NCBI RefSeq assembly: GCF_938045465.1
Contig: NZ_CALIBF010000080.1
Span: 1 to 30,717, forward strand
DNA: 30,717 bases
DNA from: an uncultured Campylobacter sp.
Lineage (GTDB): Bacteria > Campylobacterota > Campylobacteria > Campylobacterales > Campylobacteraceae
Direction of reading: 5' to 3'
Shown: in pieces, positions 1 through 8,623 of the stretch
Layout: every line of letters starts with the position of its first letter
Position numbering within the stretch: position 1 is the first letter of the stretch
The notes under the pieces: generated by a model
The model's input: only the letters and a program-made list of their open reading frames with translations
What the model was told of the DNA's origin: nothing
Database searches by the model: none
Made by a program: the position numbers and the translations under genes

Positions 1-885
1 ATCGCCGCAGCAGGCGCCGTAGGTCTAGGCGGCAATCTGCTGCTCGTAATCGCAATGGGCGCGGTAGTGTCCTTGCCGGTGCTGATCGCTACATACTTTT
101 TTTCCAAAAAAGTCGCCAAAAGCGTGCATATAAGCGAAGCTGAAGCCAATGAAGTCATCGCCAAAAGCTACGACGATCTGCTTAAACAATACGGTAAATT
201 GCCAGGCGGATTTTTAAGCTTAGCCCCTATTTTGATACCGATCCTATTTATGGCGCTGGGCTCCGTCGCCAAGATCCTAAAAGTAGGCGGATTTGCGGGC
301 GAAATTTCGCAATTTTTAGGAAATCCTATCATCGCGCTAGCCTTGGGCGTAGTTTTTGCGGTATTTTTGCTCGTACAAACCGGCAAATTAGGCGAATTTA
401 GCGAGATCACAAACGAATCCTTAAAAATCGTAGGCCCGATCCTCTTCATCACCGCAGCGGGCGGAGTGCTAGGCAAGGTCATCACCGACGCCGGCTTCGT
501 AACCTACATCAAGGACAATGCGACCGCGATTAAGGCTGCGGGGATTTTCTTTCCGTTTTTAATCTCGGCTATCCTAAAAAGCGCGCAAGGAAGCTCCACC
601 GTTGCGATCATCACCACCGCTTCGATTATGGGCGCATTTAACGCGGACGGCTCGCTGATGCAGGTGCTGGGCTTCACCTCCGAAATGTCCGGCGCGCTTG
701 TGGTAATGGCGATCGCAGCGGGCGCGATGACCGTTTCGCACGCTAACGACAGCTACTTCTGGGTCGTTACGAATTTCAGCAAGATGAACCCGCAGCAAGG
801 CTACCGCACTCAAACCATGCTAACCCTAATTATGGGTATTACGGGCATGATCAGCGTGTGGGTTTTGTCGCTGTTTTTGATCTAG
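1..885 (+). CDS. GntP-family permease (gluconate/glycerate:H+ symporter type), 5' end outside window
   Basis: The reading frame is open from base 1, so the first Met at 55 is internal and the gene begins upstream of the window; 294 C-terminal residues are visible of a family that is usually about 440-460 long. The protein is a polytopic inner-membrane transporter with long hydrophobic segments throughout. Two family-type stretches are visible: a KSAQGSSTVAIITTAS segment (codons near 577-630) and HANDSYFWVVTNFSKM (near 739-786), which match the conserved C-terminal half of GntP/gluconate:H+ symporters. The next gene on the same strand is a glycerate kinase, so the transported acid may be glycerate or a related sugar acid; that is inference from context, since GntP members also carry gluconate and other organic acids. 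The stop at 883-885 is followed by an inverted repeat at 948-987. Confidence 0.85.
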   Translation: MAAAGAVGLGGNLLLVIAMGAVVSLPVLIATYFFSKKVAKSVHISEAEANEVIAKSYDDLLKQYGKLPGGFLSLAPILIPILFMALGSVAKILKVGGFAGEISQFLGNPIIALALGVVFAVFLLVQTGKLGEFSEITNESLKIVGPILFITAAGGVLGKVITDAGFVTYIKDNATAIKAAGIFFPFLISAILKSAQGSSTVAIITTASIMGAFNADGSLMQVLGFTSEMSGALVVMAIAAGAMTVSHANDSYFWVVTNFSKMNPQQGYRTQTMLTLIMGITGMISVWVLSLFLI

Positions 886-1219
886 GTTAGCTTATTCTAG
901 CCGCTTCCGCGCTAAATCAGTGCGGAGCGCTACGGGCATCTACCAGCGGCTAGCTACATAAAATTCTTTAAATTTACGTAGCTAGCCCGCGTCGCACAAA
1001 TGCCTTAGTATTAAAATTTCGCTTAACATAGTTTTAAATTTACACACAAAGCCTCAAGGAGCGAAATTCTAAAATTCCACGACATGAAATTTTAAAATTT
1101 GCCCCATAAATTTGGCGACGAGATTTTAAAATTATACTCTTGCTTCAGTCTTGTCATCGTAAATTTAGCCTACGCGCTGTAAAATTCCAAAATTTTAAGA
1201 TACCAGCTAAAGGAAAAAT
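886..1219. other. Intergenic region between permease and glycerate kinase
   Basis: No gene is visible in these 334 bases. They hold the inverted repeat at 948-987, several AAATTT/AAAATTTT-type palindromes (1010-1130), and a possible -10 box TATACT at 1133-1138 in front of the glycerate kinase gene. The promoter call is weak because no -35 or T-rich periodicity stands out. Confidence 0.5.
948..987. terminator. Inverted repeat downstream of the permease gene, possible terminator
   Basis: Perfect 10-base arms GGCTAGCTAC (948-957) and GTAGCTAGCC (978-987) surround an AT-rich 20-base centre, where TAAA/TTTA can add further pairs after one mismatch. There is no clear T-run behind it, so it may be a weak terminator, a processing or stability hairpin, or a bidirectional element. 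Confidence 0.45.
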
Positions 1220-2356
1220 ATGAAAGTTTTAGTCGCGATCGACTCGTTTAAGGGCTCGCTTAGTTCGCTTGAGGCGGGCAACGCCGTAAAATCAGGCATC
1301 GAAAAGCTAGGCTGCGAGGTGCTCGTCAAACCTATCGCAGATGGCGGCGAAGGAAGCGTTGAAGCCCTTGCAGACGCGCTAAAAGCTAAGTTCATGGACG
1401 TCATCGTAGCAAATCCGTTAGGCGAAAAAACGCCCGCGCGCTACGCCTTAAAAGGCGAGCTAGGCATCTTAGAAATGGCGTCCGCATCGGGTCTGCCGCT
1501 CATCGAAAAATCGCGCCGTAACCCGCTAAAAACGAGCACTTATGGCTTTGGCGAGATGATAGCGCATGCGATCGCACACGGCGCGCGAAAGTTTATCATC
1601 GGCATCGGCGGAAGTGCTACGAATGACGCGGGTATGGGTATGCTGCGCGCGCTCGGCTTTAAATTTAAAGATGCAAATGGCACAGAGCTTGCGGGAGCGG
1701 GCGAGGATCTGATTAAACTCGCCACGATAGATTGCACTTCGGTGCTGCCGCATCTTAAAGAGTGCGAGTTTCTTATCGCCTGCGACGTAGATAATCCGCT
1801 CTTTGGCGAAAACGGCGCGGCATATATTTACGCTCCGCAAAAGGGCGCGGATGCGGCGATGGTAAAGCAGCTCGATGCAGGGCTTATCAATTTCGCAAGC
1901 GTCGTAAGTAAGCACCTCGGACGCGAGCTTTGGAATAGCCCCGGAGCAGGAGCTGCCGGCGGGCTAGGCTTTGGCTTCGTAAGCTTTCTAAACGCGACGC
2001 TTAAGCCAGGCATCGACATCATCACCGAAGAGATCGGACTGGATCGCGATATGCAAGGCACCGAGCTCGTCATCACAGGCGAAGGAAGGCTCGATTTTCA
2101 AAGCTCGATGGGTAAAACCCCTTGCGGCGTCGCGAAGATCGCCGCTTCCTACGGTGTGCCCGTAATCGCGCTGGCAGGCGGCATCTCGCCCTGTGCCGGC
2201 GGCTGTAATGAGCGAGGCATAGGCGCATTTTTTTGCATCCTAAACGAACCTATGAGCCTTGAGCGCGCAATGGAAAAAGAGACCGCGACACAAAATTTAG
2301 CCCGCGTCGCCGAACAAGCAGTGAGATTGTTTATGCTCGGACGCGGCGCTAAATAG
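1220..2356 (+). CDS. glxK: Glycerate kinase (GlxK/GarK type)
   Basis: A 378-residue protein of the usual length for glycerate kinase type 1, a cytosolic enzyme that phosphorylates D-glycerate (2-phosphoglycerate is the usual product in this family), feeding it into lower glycolysis or serine metabolism. The N-terminus MKVLVAIDSFKGSLSS is the family signature. PIADGGEGS (about 38-46), GIGGSATNDAGMGML (about 128-142), an IACDVDNPLFG segment and the ITGEGRLDFQS box near residue 285 are all typical. The ATG at 1220 has an AAAGGAAAAAT ribosome site just upstream. It sits 334 bases behind a GntP-family permease on the same strand, which suggests an uptake-plus-kinase pair for a C3 sugar acid, possibly from its own promoter. 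No intrinsic terminator is obvious after the stop. Family assignment is firm; whether glycerate is really imported by the neighbour is inference. Confidence 0.93.
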   Translation: MKVLVAIDSFKGSLSSLEAGNAVKSGIEKLGCEVLVKPIADGGEGSVEALADALKAKFMDVIVANPLGEKTPARYALKGELGILEMASASGLPLIEKSRRNPLKTSTYGFGEMIAHAIAHGARKFIIGIGGSATNDAGMGMLRALGFKFKDANGTELAGAGEDLIKLATIDCTSVLPHLKECEFLIACDVDNPLFGENGAAYIYAPQKGADAAMVKQLDAGLINFASVVSKHLGRELWNSPGAGAAGGLGFGFVSFLNATLKPGIDIITEEIGLDRDMQGTELVITGEGRLDFQSSMGKTPCGVAKIAASYGVPVIALAGGISPCAGGCNERGIGAFFCILNEPMSLERAMEKETATQNLARVAEQAVRLFMLGRGAK

Positions 2357-4235
2357 GGCTTTTTGGGCTGAAATTTTAAGGCGCGGGCGCTAAAGCTTGC
2401 AGAGAGTGTGGTGAGCGCGGGCAAGGGATACAGCGCGGCGGCGGCTCGCAACAGACAGGCACGACAAAGTGTGGCAGGCGGCGAGCACGGCGAAGAAGCG
2501 AAAATTTTATGCAGGATAAATTTGCGTGCTTTAAAGGCACGGCGTGATCTTGACGCAGATGTAGCGCTCGTGCGGTTTATAGCACAAAAATATGCGTAAC
2601 GAGGCGGACGAGCGGTGGCAGGCTGCGGCAGACGGATGCTGGTCCATGACGCGTATACGCGGTAAGCAAACCGCACAACCGATACGAAAAACCCCCGCTG
2701 GGCCGTGACGCGCATGCACGACAAGCAAATACCGCGCGCAGCTTACGACGGGCAGCAGAATTTCATCCGCCGCAGACCGCGGTAAGTGGATAAATTTTGC
2801 ATTAGAACAAAACCGAAGCGAAGCTTTGTTGAAATTTTAGCGTGTTTCAAAAATGGGGCGGTTGAGCGGCGGCACAGCGATGGGCGGCGTGAAATTTTAC
2901 TTTACTGCGCACGATACATACGCAAGGCGCGATCTAAAACTCATTTTCCAATCAAGCGGTTCGCGAACCCTTGCAATACATACCTCAAGACATGACTAAA
3001 ACAGACAGAATTTTAAAATTTAACGCCGTATTCGCAGGCTATGGAATTTGTAACGTAAATTTAAAAGCAGCGATCCGCCCTATGAAATTCCATTTCGAAT
3101 TTTAGCCCGCGATATGTCCATTTTGGGGTAAGAAAGGCCGCTCAATCGCAAAATCGCGCTTCTTGGAAAGATGACGGCGGCCGACGACGGCGCATTACTT
3201 CGCCCACTCGCAAATCCTCTCAGCCTTCCGATGACGCTTTGATGAGAGGCGGGCTGCGTCTGCGCAAATTCGTATTATTAGGATCGCGGATTTGCTTATC
3301 GCTAAATTTAGTGTAGATGCGACTACCGCGCGCCGCTACGACAGGGCCGGGCTTGCGTTAAATTTACTCCGATCGCGCTGTATTTGCGATAAAAATTTAT
3401 GAAATTTAATTTTCGGTCAGCGCCAAAAAATTTTATAAAGCTCTATTTTAAAATTTGCGGCACGGGCACGTACCGACCATGTTCAAGCTAAAATCAAATC
3501 TCAAAATTCTAAGCGGCGAATGCAGAAAACCCTCGTGCCTAGCGTATCTGCGGCGGCAGTGCGGGCGCGCTAAATTTATCGCTTTTGGGACGCAAAAGAC
3601 GCACGGGCGCGGGCAAAATTTATTGATTTTAGAGTTTAAAGCATCGAATTCGCGCGTCTAGGCTAAATTTTAAAATTTAAAGCGCGCGACGCTTCGGGCG
3701 CATCCACGCGACTGCAAGCGCTCATAAAATTCGCCCGAAGCAAGGTTGTAAAACCGCGGACGGGCGCAAAATTTATCGCCGCAAAAATCAAAACCGCGAA
3801 AGCAAAAAGGCTCCACGAGCGCTCGCTGCCGCACCCGCCCGAGCAAATTAAAATCGCATGATCTGCCTAGCCGGCATACGTAAAGGGCGCCGCTGCGGGC
3901 ATTTGCACTTAAATCCGGTGCGATCGCAATGCGATTTAAAACTGCGCCTGCTTAAATTCGCGCCGTTTCGGTTCGCTCGCAATCACATCTAGCCGCAGTA
4001 GCGCTTTAAATTTGCGCCGCTGCGATTTATGCGCATTCAATCGCTACGGCAAGGGTAAAATTTCAAAATCTAGGTCCATACGCGCCGATTTGCGCCGCCC
4101 AAAATCGCGCGGATCGAATTTGCGCTACCGCAATCCGCGCAGATTAAAGCGCCGCCGCTTAAAAGCGCAAATTTTACCCCTCAAACGGCGGCGCGAAATT
4201 TCACTAAAATTTCATCTTTAAATCCGGCGCGCGAT
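2357..4235. other. Long gene-poor region (about 1.9 kb)
   Basis: I find no supportable gene on either strand. The open frames are short, Arg/Ala-rich and lack convincing ribosome sites or recognisable motifs. The sequence alternates GC-rich stretches (many GCGC/CGCG words) with AAATTT/AAAATTTTA palindromes. An imperfect direct repeat lies at 2641-2674 and 2701-2736. I looked for tRNA T-arms and for signature segments of tmRNA, SRP RNA and RNase P RNA and saw none. It may be decayed coding DNA or noncoding spacer. Confidence 0.6.
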
Positions 4236-5039
4236 TTATAAAATTTCGCCCTCGCCGCGCTCCGAAATCTGCGGCCTAGGCAGCGCCAGGCTCTTTGCGG
4301 TTTTGCTAAAAAGTATCAGATCCTCGGTGCTTTGCACGCTCCACGGCAGGCGCGAGAGCGCGAATTTGAAAATTTCAAAGCAGGAAACGGCGTCGCTAAA
4401 TGCGCGGTGGTGGACGTTTTGCACGCCTAAAAGCTCTTTTAGCGAGCCGAGCCCATATCTTTGCGCCTCGATCGTGCGACGCGCGAGCTCGACGGTGCAG
4501 AGCCTGCGATTTAAAAGCATTCCAAAGCCGCATTTTTGCAGGCTCGCGTCGATGAAGCCGTAGTCAAATTTGACGTTGTGCGCCACAAAAACGCTATCGC
4601 CTAAAAACAGTCTAAACCGCTCCAGCACGCTAGCTAGCGGCGGCGCGCCCACTAGATCGTCCGCGCGGATACCGGTAAGCTCCGTGATATTTTCGGGCAC
4701 GACGGGCGCGTAAACAAAGCTCTCGAAACGGTCAAGCTCCTGCGTGCCGCGCGTTTTTATCGCGCCGATTTCGATGATCTGGCCGTTTGAGAGCCCGCCG
4801 TTCGTCTCGATATCTACGAAGCAAAAAATTTCATCCGAAATATCCGTCTCACGGGTTTTGAGCGTGATTTTGCCGCTATCTAGCTTTATTATCTCTATGC
4901 CCAGCGTGCGCCACATCGAGAGGTCTTTTGGCTCGAAAAGATCGGTAATTTCGGCAATATCGCTTGCTTTTGAGATAAAATCGTAATAATTTATGCTCTT
5001 TTGAGCCAGTAAATTTATGAGATTTTCGATCTGACGCAT
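4236..5039 (-). CDS. dnaQ: DnaQ-like 3'-5' exonuclease (DEDDh type)
   Basis: A 267-residue protein when started at the ATG at 5039; a TTG directly before it (5042) would add one residue. The exonuclease core begins near residue 72 with FVDIETNG (D76, E78), continues with ELTGI near 120, AHNVKFDYGFID (D159) and ends with HHRAFSDA (H211, D216), giving the full D-E-D-D-h active site of the proofreading epsilon-subunit family. The first ~70 residues are a helical extension of unknown role. The protein is expected to remove mismatched 3' ends as a subunit or partner of DNA polymerase III. The start lies 24 bases after the rpe stop, with AGGGG upstream, so both genes are probably co-transcribed, as in other Campylobacter. 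It could be a general DnaQ-superfamily exonuclease rather than the replicative epsilon subunit; sequence alone does not decide. Confidence 0.85.
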   Translation of the reverse strand: MRQIENLINLLAQKSINYYDFISKASDIAEITDLFEPKDLSMWRTLGIEIIKLDSGKITLKTRETDISDEIFCFVDIETNGGLSNGQIIEIGAIKTRGTQELDRFESFVYAPVVPENITELTGIRADDLVGAPPLASVLERFRLFLGDSVFVAHNVKFDYGFIDASLQKCGFGMLLNRRLCTVELARRTIEAQRYGLGSLKELLGVQNVHHRAFSDAVSCFEIFKFALSRLPWSVQSTEDLILFSKTAKSLALPRPQISERGEGEIL

Positions 5040-5063
5040 CAAAATTTTACCCCTGTGCCGCGC

Positions 5064-5705
5064 CTAAATTTTAAGCGCACGGATCGCCTCCGCGTAGTCG
5101 TTTGAAGAAAATATGTAGTTGCCCGCTACCACGACGTCGGCGCCCGCTTCGTCGATATCTGCGATATTCAGCCCGTTTACGCCGCCGTCGACCTCGATGA
5201 GACATTTTGCGCCTTTGCGATCGATCAGCTCGCGCAGCTGCTTAATTTTATCAAGCGCCGAGGGGATAAATTTCTGCCCGCCAAAGCCCGGATTGACGCT
5301 CATCAAAAGCACCATATCGACTTCGCCCAAGATAAACTCCAGCGCGCTAAGCGGAGTGTGCGGATTTAGCACGACTGCGGGCGAGACGCCGCTGCGGCGT
5401 ATATGATCTATGAGGCGCAGCGGATGGGTCTCCTCCTCGATGTGGAAGCTAAGAAATTTCGGCTTTAGCGGCAAAAAAAGATCGACGAAAAACGGCACGT
5501 TTTTAACCATCAGATGGATGTCTAAAGGCTTGCTGCTCGCCTTTGCTGCCGCACTTGCTACGAGCGGTCCGATCGTGAGATTGGGTACAAAATGTCCGTC
5601 CATCACATCTACGTGAATGAGATCGGCGCCCGCTTCGCAGACTGCGCGAATTTCCTCCGCGAGCCTGCCGAAATCCGCCGATAAAATGCTAGGTGCTACA
5701 TACAT
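5064..5705 (-). CDS. rpe: Ribulose-phosphate 3-epimerase
   Basis: A 213-residue TIM-barrel enzyme that interconverts ribulose 5-phosphate and xylulose 5-phosphate in the non-oxidative pentose phosphate pathway. The signatures are complete: the start APSILSADFGRL, HVDVMDGHFVPN (metal and catalytic Asp region, about residues 31-42), DIHLMV near 62-67, MSVNPGFGGQKF near 135-146 and the phosphate-binding VDGGVN and VAGNYIF segments. The ATG at 5705 has AAGGA 8 bases upstream. It is the first gene of a minus-strand pair with dnaQ and diverges from rpmB across 145 bases. Length and motifs are normal; nothing odd is seen. Confidence 0.97.
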   Translation of the reverse strand: MYVAPSILSADFGRLAEEIRAVCEAGADLIHVDVMDGHFVPNLTIGPLVASAAAKASSKPLDIHLMVKNVPFFVDLFLPLKPKFLSFHIEEETHPLRLIDHIRRSGVSPAVVLNPHTPLSALEFILGEVDMVLLMSVNPGFGGQKFIPSALDKIKQLRELIDRKGAKCLIEVDGGVNGLNIADIDEAGADVVVAGNYIFSSNDYAEAIRALKI

Positions 5706-5813
5706 TAAGATTCCTTATAAAATTTCAAGATGCGAAATTTTACTTAGTTTTGTCATAAATTTCGCTAAATTTAAACCGCGGCGGATTTTAAGCATAATTT
5801 GAAATTTTTTCGA

Positions 5814-5819
5814 TATAAT
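5814..5819 (+). promoter_or_regulatory. -10 box of the rpmB promoter
   Basis: TATAAT preceded by a T-rich run (TTTTTTCGA), the usual epsilonproteobacterial sigma-70 layout without a clear -35. It lies 31 bases before the rpmB start; AAGGA at 5840-5844 is the ribosome site. Confidence 0.7.
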
Positions 5820-5850
5820 CGCCATTTATTTTAATCATCAAGGATTTATT

Positions 5851-6042
5851 ATGGCAAGAAGATGCGCAATCACCGGCAAAGGTGCGATGGTAGGCAATAA
5901 CGTCAGCCACGCAAATAACAGAACCAAAAAGAAATTCCAGGTCAATCTACGCACCATCCGCGTTCAGCTACAAGACGGCTCAACCAGACGAATCAAAGTA
6001 GCCGCCTCAACTCTACGAACTATGAAAAAACAATCAAAATAA
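5851..6042 (+). CDS. rpmB: 50S ribosomal protein L28
   Basis: A 63-residue basic protein beginning MARRCAITGKGAMVGNNVSHANN, the L28 signature, followed by KKKFQVNLRTIRV and a Lys/Arg-rich tail. It is a component of the large ribosomal subunit. A clear promoter (TATAAT at 5814) and AAGGA ribosome site precede it. The gene is followed after 18 bases by the K+ channel gene, an arrangement I also recall from Helicobacter pylori (rpmB next to the hpKchA channel gene), so co-transcription is likely. Length and composition are normal for the family. Confidence 0.97.
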   Translation: MARRCAITGKGAMVGNNVSHANNRTKKKFQVNLRTIRVQLQDGSTRRIKVAASTLRTMKKQSK

Positions 6043-6055
6043 CCTCTTAAAGAGG
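6043..6055 (+). promoter_or_regulatory. Short inverted repeat covering the ribosome site of the K+ channel gene
   Basis: The bases right after the rpmB stop read CCTCTT (6043-6048), one A, then AAGAGG (6050-6055). The right arm contains the Shine-Dalgarno AGAGGA for the ATG at 6061. A CCTC/GAGG stem with a 5-base loop could mask the site, and ribosomes finishing rpmB would open it, which would couple channel translation to rpmB. The stem is short, so this is a suggestion only. Confidence 0.4.
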
Positions 6056-6060
6056 AATTT

Positions 6061-7191
6061 ATGTCTGTTTTGGACAAGATCAAGCGATTCCTCGACTGGT
6101 CCGGCTCGACTAAGCCGGACATCAACCTCTATACAGAAATTTACGACCAGCTACGCCCTTTTCGCTTACCACTTATAACCATCGTGCTGATGATGCTAAT
6201 CGGCACATTAGGCTATGTCTTTATAGCGGGCTTTTCGCTAGTAGACGCCTTTTATCAAGCAGGCATGACTTTCACGACGGTAGGCTTTACCGAAGTAGCG
6301 CCCATATCGCCCGCGGGTAGAATTTTTACCGTCTTATTCATCCTCATGGGCTTTGGAACCTTTTCGTTTTGCCTGGGCGTCGTCGTCGAGGTCATAAAAA
6401 ACGGCAAACTTCAAAATTTACTTAGGGAGCAACGAATGATCAATAACATCGCAAGGCTCAAAAACCACTACATTATCTGTTACAACAACATCTACTGCGC
6501 CGAGCTTGCCAAGCAATTTCGCGAAAATCATCTGCCTTTTGTCGTGATCGATCCCGATCCCGCTCTAGCCAAAATCGCTGAAGAAAACCGCTATCCATAT
6601 TTCATCGTAGGCGAACCGCATGTAGAAACCACAATGCTAAAAGCGCATCTGTCATCTGCAAAATCCGTCATCACGCTAAGTCCAAATTTAGCCGATAATA
6701 TCGCAATAATCTCGCTGGTGCGCCTATACGAAAAGGAGCTTGGTCGCATCACCCCCTACTTCATCATGGCAAATAGCGATGATGACAGCGACACCGAGAG
6801 GCTAAAAAAACTCGGCGCAAATTCTATCGTCTCACCCTCTAAGCTCGCCGCACAAAGGCTCTCTGCGATCAGCGTGCGCCCCGATATGGAAAACATTTTG
6901 GAGCGATTCTTGTATAAAAAAGACTCGCTCATCGATATCGAGGAGATCACGGTGCCCGATTTTTCGTGGATCCGCTTCAAACGCTTAAAAGAAACTCGCT
7001 TGCGCGATTTTACAAACGCCGACGTCGTGGGAATCAAAGAGCCCAACAGCCGCTTCATTCCGATGCCGGATGGCGACTACCTCATCGGTACTGGGGTGAA
7101 ATTTTTAGTCATCGGCACGGCAGAGGGCATCCGCAACACTAAAAAACTCATCCGCAGCAAATACAAGCCACAGGAGATGAGATATGTTTAA
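6061..7191 (+). CDS. kch: Two-TM potassium channel with cytosolic RCK (TrkA-N/TrkA-C) domain
   Basis: A 376-residue protein with a membrane segment near 36-56, a pore helix and filter near 61-78, a second membrane segment near 87-112, and then a cytosolic RCK region from about residue 136 (TrkA-N) with a TrkA-C-like domain at roughly 290-370. This is the architecture of KchA/MthK-type K+ channels. The filter reads TTVGFTE (72-78): the TVGF core fits K+ selectivity, but the usual Gly-Asp after the aromatic residue is Thr-Glu. The Rossmann start HYIICYNNIYCAEL (136-149) lacks the GxGxxG of nucleotide-binding RCK domains. The gene follows rpmB after 18 bases and overlaps argJ by 8 bases, so the three are probably one transcript. 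The H. pylori homologue next to rpmB is a known K+ uptake channel; conduction here is inferred. Confidence 0.88.
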   Translation: MSVLDKIKRFLDWSGSTKPDINLYTEIYDQLRPFRLPLITIVLMMLIGTLGYVFIAGFSLVDAFYQAGMTFTTVGFTEVAPISPAGRIFTVLFILMGFGTFSFCLGVVVEVIKNGKLQNLLREQRMINNIARLKNHYIICYNNIYCAELAKQFRENHLPFVVIDPDPALAKIAEENRYPYFIVGEPHVETTMLKAHLSSAKSVITLSPNLADNIAIISLVRLYEKELGRITPYFIMANSDDDSDTERLKKLGANSIVSPSKLAAQRLSAISVRPDMENILERFLYKKDSLIDIEEITVPDFSWIRFKRLKETRLRDFTNADVVGIKEPNSRFIPMPDGDYLIGTGVKFLVIGTAEGIRNTKKLIRSKYKPQEMRYV

Positions 7192-8377
7192 AATCACTAA
7201 GCTCGAGGGTGGCTTGCAGAATGTCGAGGGCTTTTATTTTGATGGCGTAAATTCGGGCTTTAAAAAACAGGGGAACGATCTGGGATTTATCCGTGCGGAC
7301 GAGCCCTTTGCCATAAGCGCGATCTTTACGAGCAATAAATTTCAAGCTGCGCCGATTAGGCATTTCAAAAGAGCGCAGGAGCGCGCGGGCGGGGAGCTTA
7401 AAACAAATTTTATCCTCGTAAATTCTAAAAACGCAAACTCGATGACCGGGGAGCAAGGAATCGCCGATATCGATGAAATTTTTAGCGAGCTTGGCAAAAA
7501 AATCCCTCTGATAAACCCCGTCATGAGCTCCACCGGCGTCATCGGATACCGCCTCAAAAAGGAAAAAATTATCGCCGCCGCGCAAAATTTTAACTTCTCG
7601 GCGCGAAACTCAGACGCCCTAGCCACCGCCATCATGACGACAGATACGATAAAAAAGGAGCTTGCGTATGAAATTTCTTTAGAAAACGGCGAGAAATTTC
7701 ACATCGCAGCCGTTTGCAAGGGCGCGGGTATGATCAATCCTGCGCTTGCAACTATGCTCTGCTTCGTCCTAACCGACGCAAAAATACCGCGCGCGGATAT
7801 GGACGAGCTGCTAAAAAAAGCAGCGGAGCAGAGTTTCAACACCGTAAGCGTTGACGGCGACACCTCCACCAACGATACGATTATGCTCTGCAGCAGCGCT
7901 AAATGCGCCTACGAAAAGGATGCCTTCGCCTCCGCGCTAAACGCCCTGACGCACGAGCTTGCGCGGATGCTTGTAAAAGACGGCGAAGGCGCAACCAAGC
8001 TGGTGCGATTTAAAGTAAGCGGCGCCGCAAATGCCGAAGACGCTCGCAGGGCGGCAAAGGCGCTAAGCAATTCGCCGCTTGTTAAAACGGCGATCTTTGG
8101 CGAAGATCCGAATTGGGGTCGTATAGCCTCGACCATAGGCGCCTGCGGTATCGAATGCGACGAAGAAAAGCTGCGTATCAAATACGACGACGTGCTGCTT
8201 TATGATGCGCAAAATCGCGAACTGGACGCCGCTCGCGAGGCCACGGCCCACGCCGTAATGCAGCAAAAAAGCTTTACGATCTGGTGCGATTTAGGGCTCG
8301 GGGATGGCGAGTTTAGTGCATACGGCTGCGATCTTAGCTACGACTACGTAAAAATCAACGCCGATTATAGATCATAA
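7184..8377 (+). CDS. argJ: Bifunctional glutamate N-acetyltransferase / N-acetylglutamate synthase ArgJ
   Basis: A 397-residue ornithine acetyltransferase. It transfers acetyl from N-acetylornithine to glutamate in the cyclic arginine pathway; some members also use acetyl-CoA. The self-cleavage site is present: KGAGMI (179-184) followed by ALATML, in which Thr190 should become the N-terminal nucleophile of the beta chain. SSTGVIG (115-121) matches the oxyanion-hole region, and VDGDTSTNDT and GEDPNWGR are typical of the beta chain. The ATG at 7184 overlaps the channel gene's last codons (8 bases); the ribosome site (GGAG near 7172) lies inside that gene, indicating translational coupling. A stem-loop at 8434-8455 ends the group. 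No other arg gene is in the window, so the bifunctional versus monofunctional question cannot be settled here. Confidence 0.95.
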   Translation: MFKITKLEGGLQNVEGFYFDGVNSGFKKQGNDLGFIRADEPFAISAIFTSNKFQAAPIRHFKRAQERAGGELKTNFILVNSKNANSMTGEQGIADIDEIFSELGKKIPLINPVMSSTGVIGYRLKKEKIIAAAQNFNFSARNSDALATAIMTTDTIKKELAYEISLENGEKFHIAAVCKGAGMINPALATMLCFVLTDAKIPRADMDELLKKAAEQSFNTVSVDGDTSTNDTIMLCSSAKCAYEKDAFASALNALTHELARMLVKDGEGATKLVRFKVSGAANAEDARRAAKALSNSPLVKTAIFGEDPNWGRIASTIGACGIECDEEKLRIKYDDVLLYDAQNRELDAAREATAHAVMQQKSFTIWCDLGLGDGEFSAYGCDLSYDYVKINADYRS

Positions 8378-8433
8378 AGATTCACAGATTACTCTTTCAT
8401 AATAAAAATCTCGTCTCGAAAATAGCGAATAGC

Positions 8434-8455
8434 GGCAGGGCTTTAAAGCTCTGCC
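8434..8455 (+). terminator. Terminator after argJ
   Basis: GGCAGGGC (8434-8441), loop TTTAAA, GCTCTGCC (8448-8455): an 8-base stem with one G-U pair that can continue through TTT/AAA. It is followed by CTAAAATTTTAT, a moderate T content for an intrinsic terminator. Confidence 0.65.
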
Positions 8456-8623
8456 CTAAAATTTTATCATTTAAATTTGCCTGTTTTAAATTTTTAAATA
8501 CTAAAATTTTACCTTTTAAAATTTGGAATCTCATGCGTGAAATTCAGTCTAAATTTGATAGCTGAAATTAGGTTTTAAGCGCTTTATTGATATACTTAAA
8601 TAAATTTTTCAAAGGAGTAAAGC

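Noticed and set aside
2408..4221. Short open frames at 2408-2599, 2786-2995, 3455-3661 and 4012-4221 in the large gap
   Set aside because: They are 63-69 residues, Arg/Lys/Ala-rich, lack ribosome sites and motifs, and their composition fits random translation of GC-rich spacer.
2357..4235. Structural RNA gene (tmRNA, RNase P, SRP RNA) in the large gap
   Set aside because: No signature segments or tRNA-like arms were found by reading.
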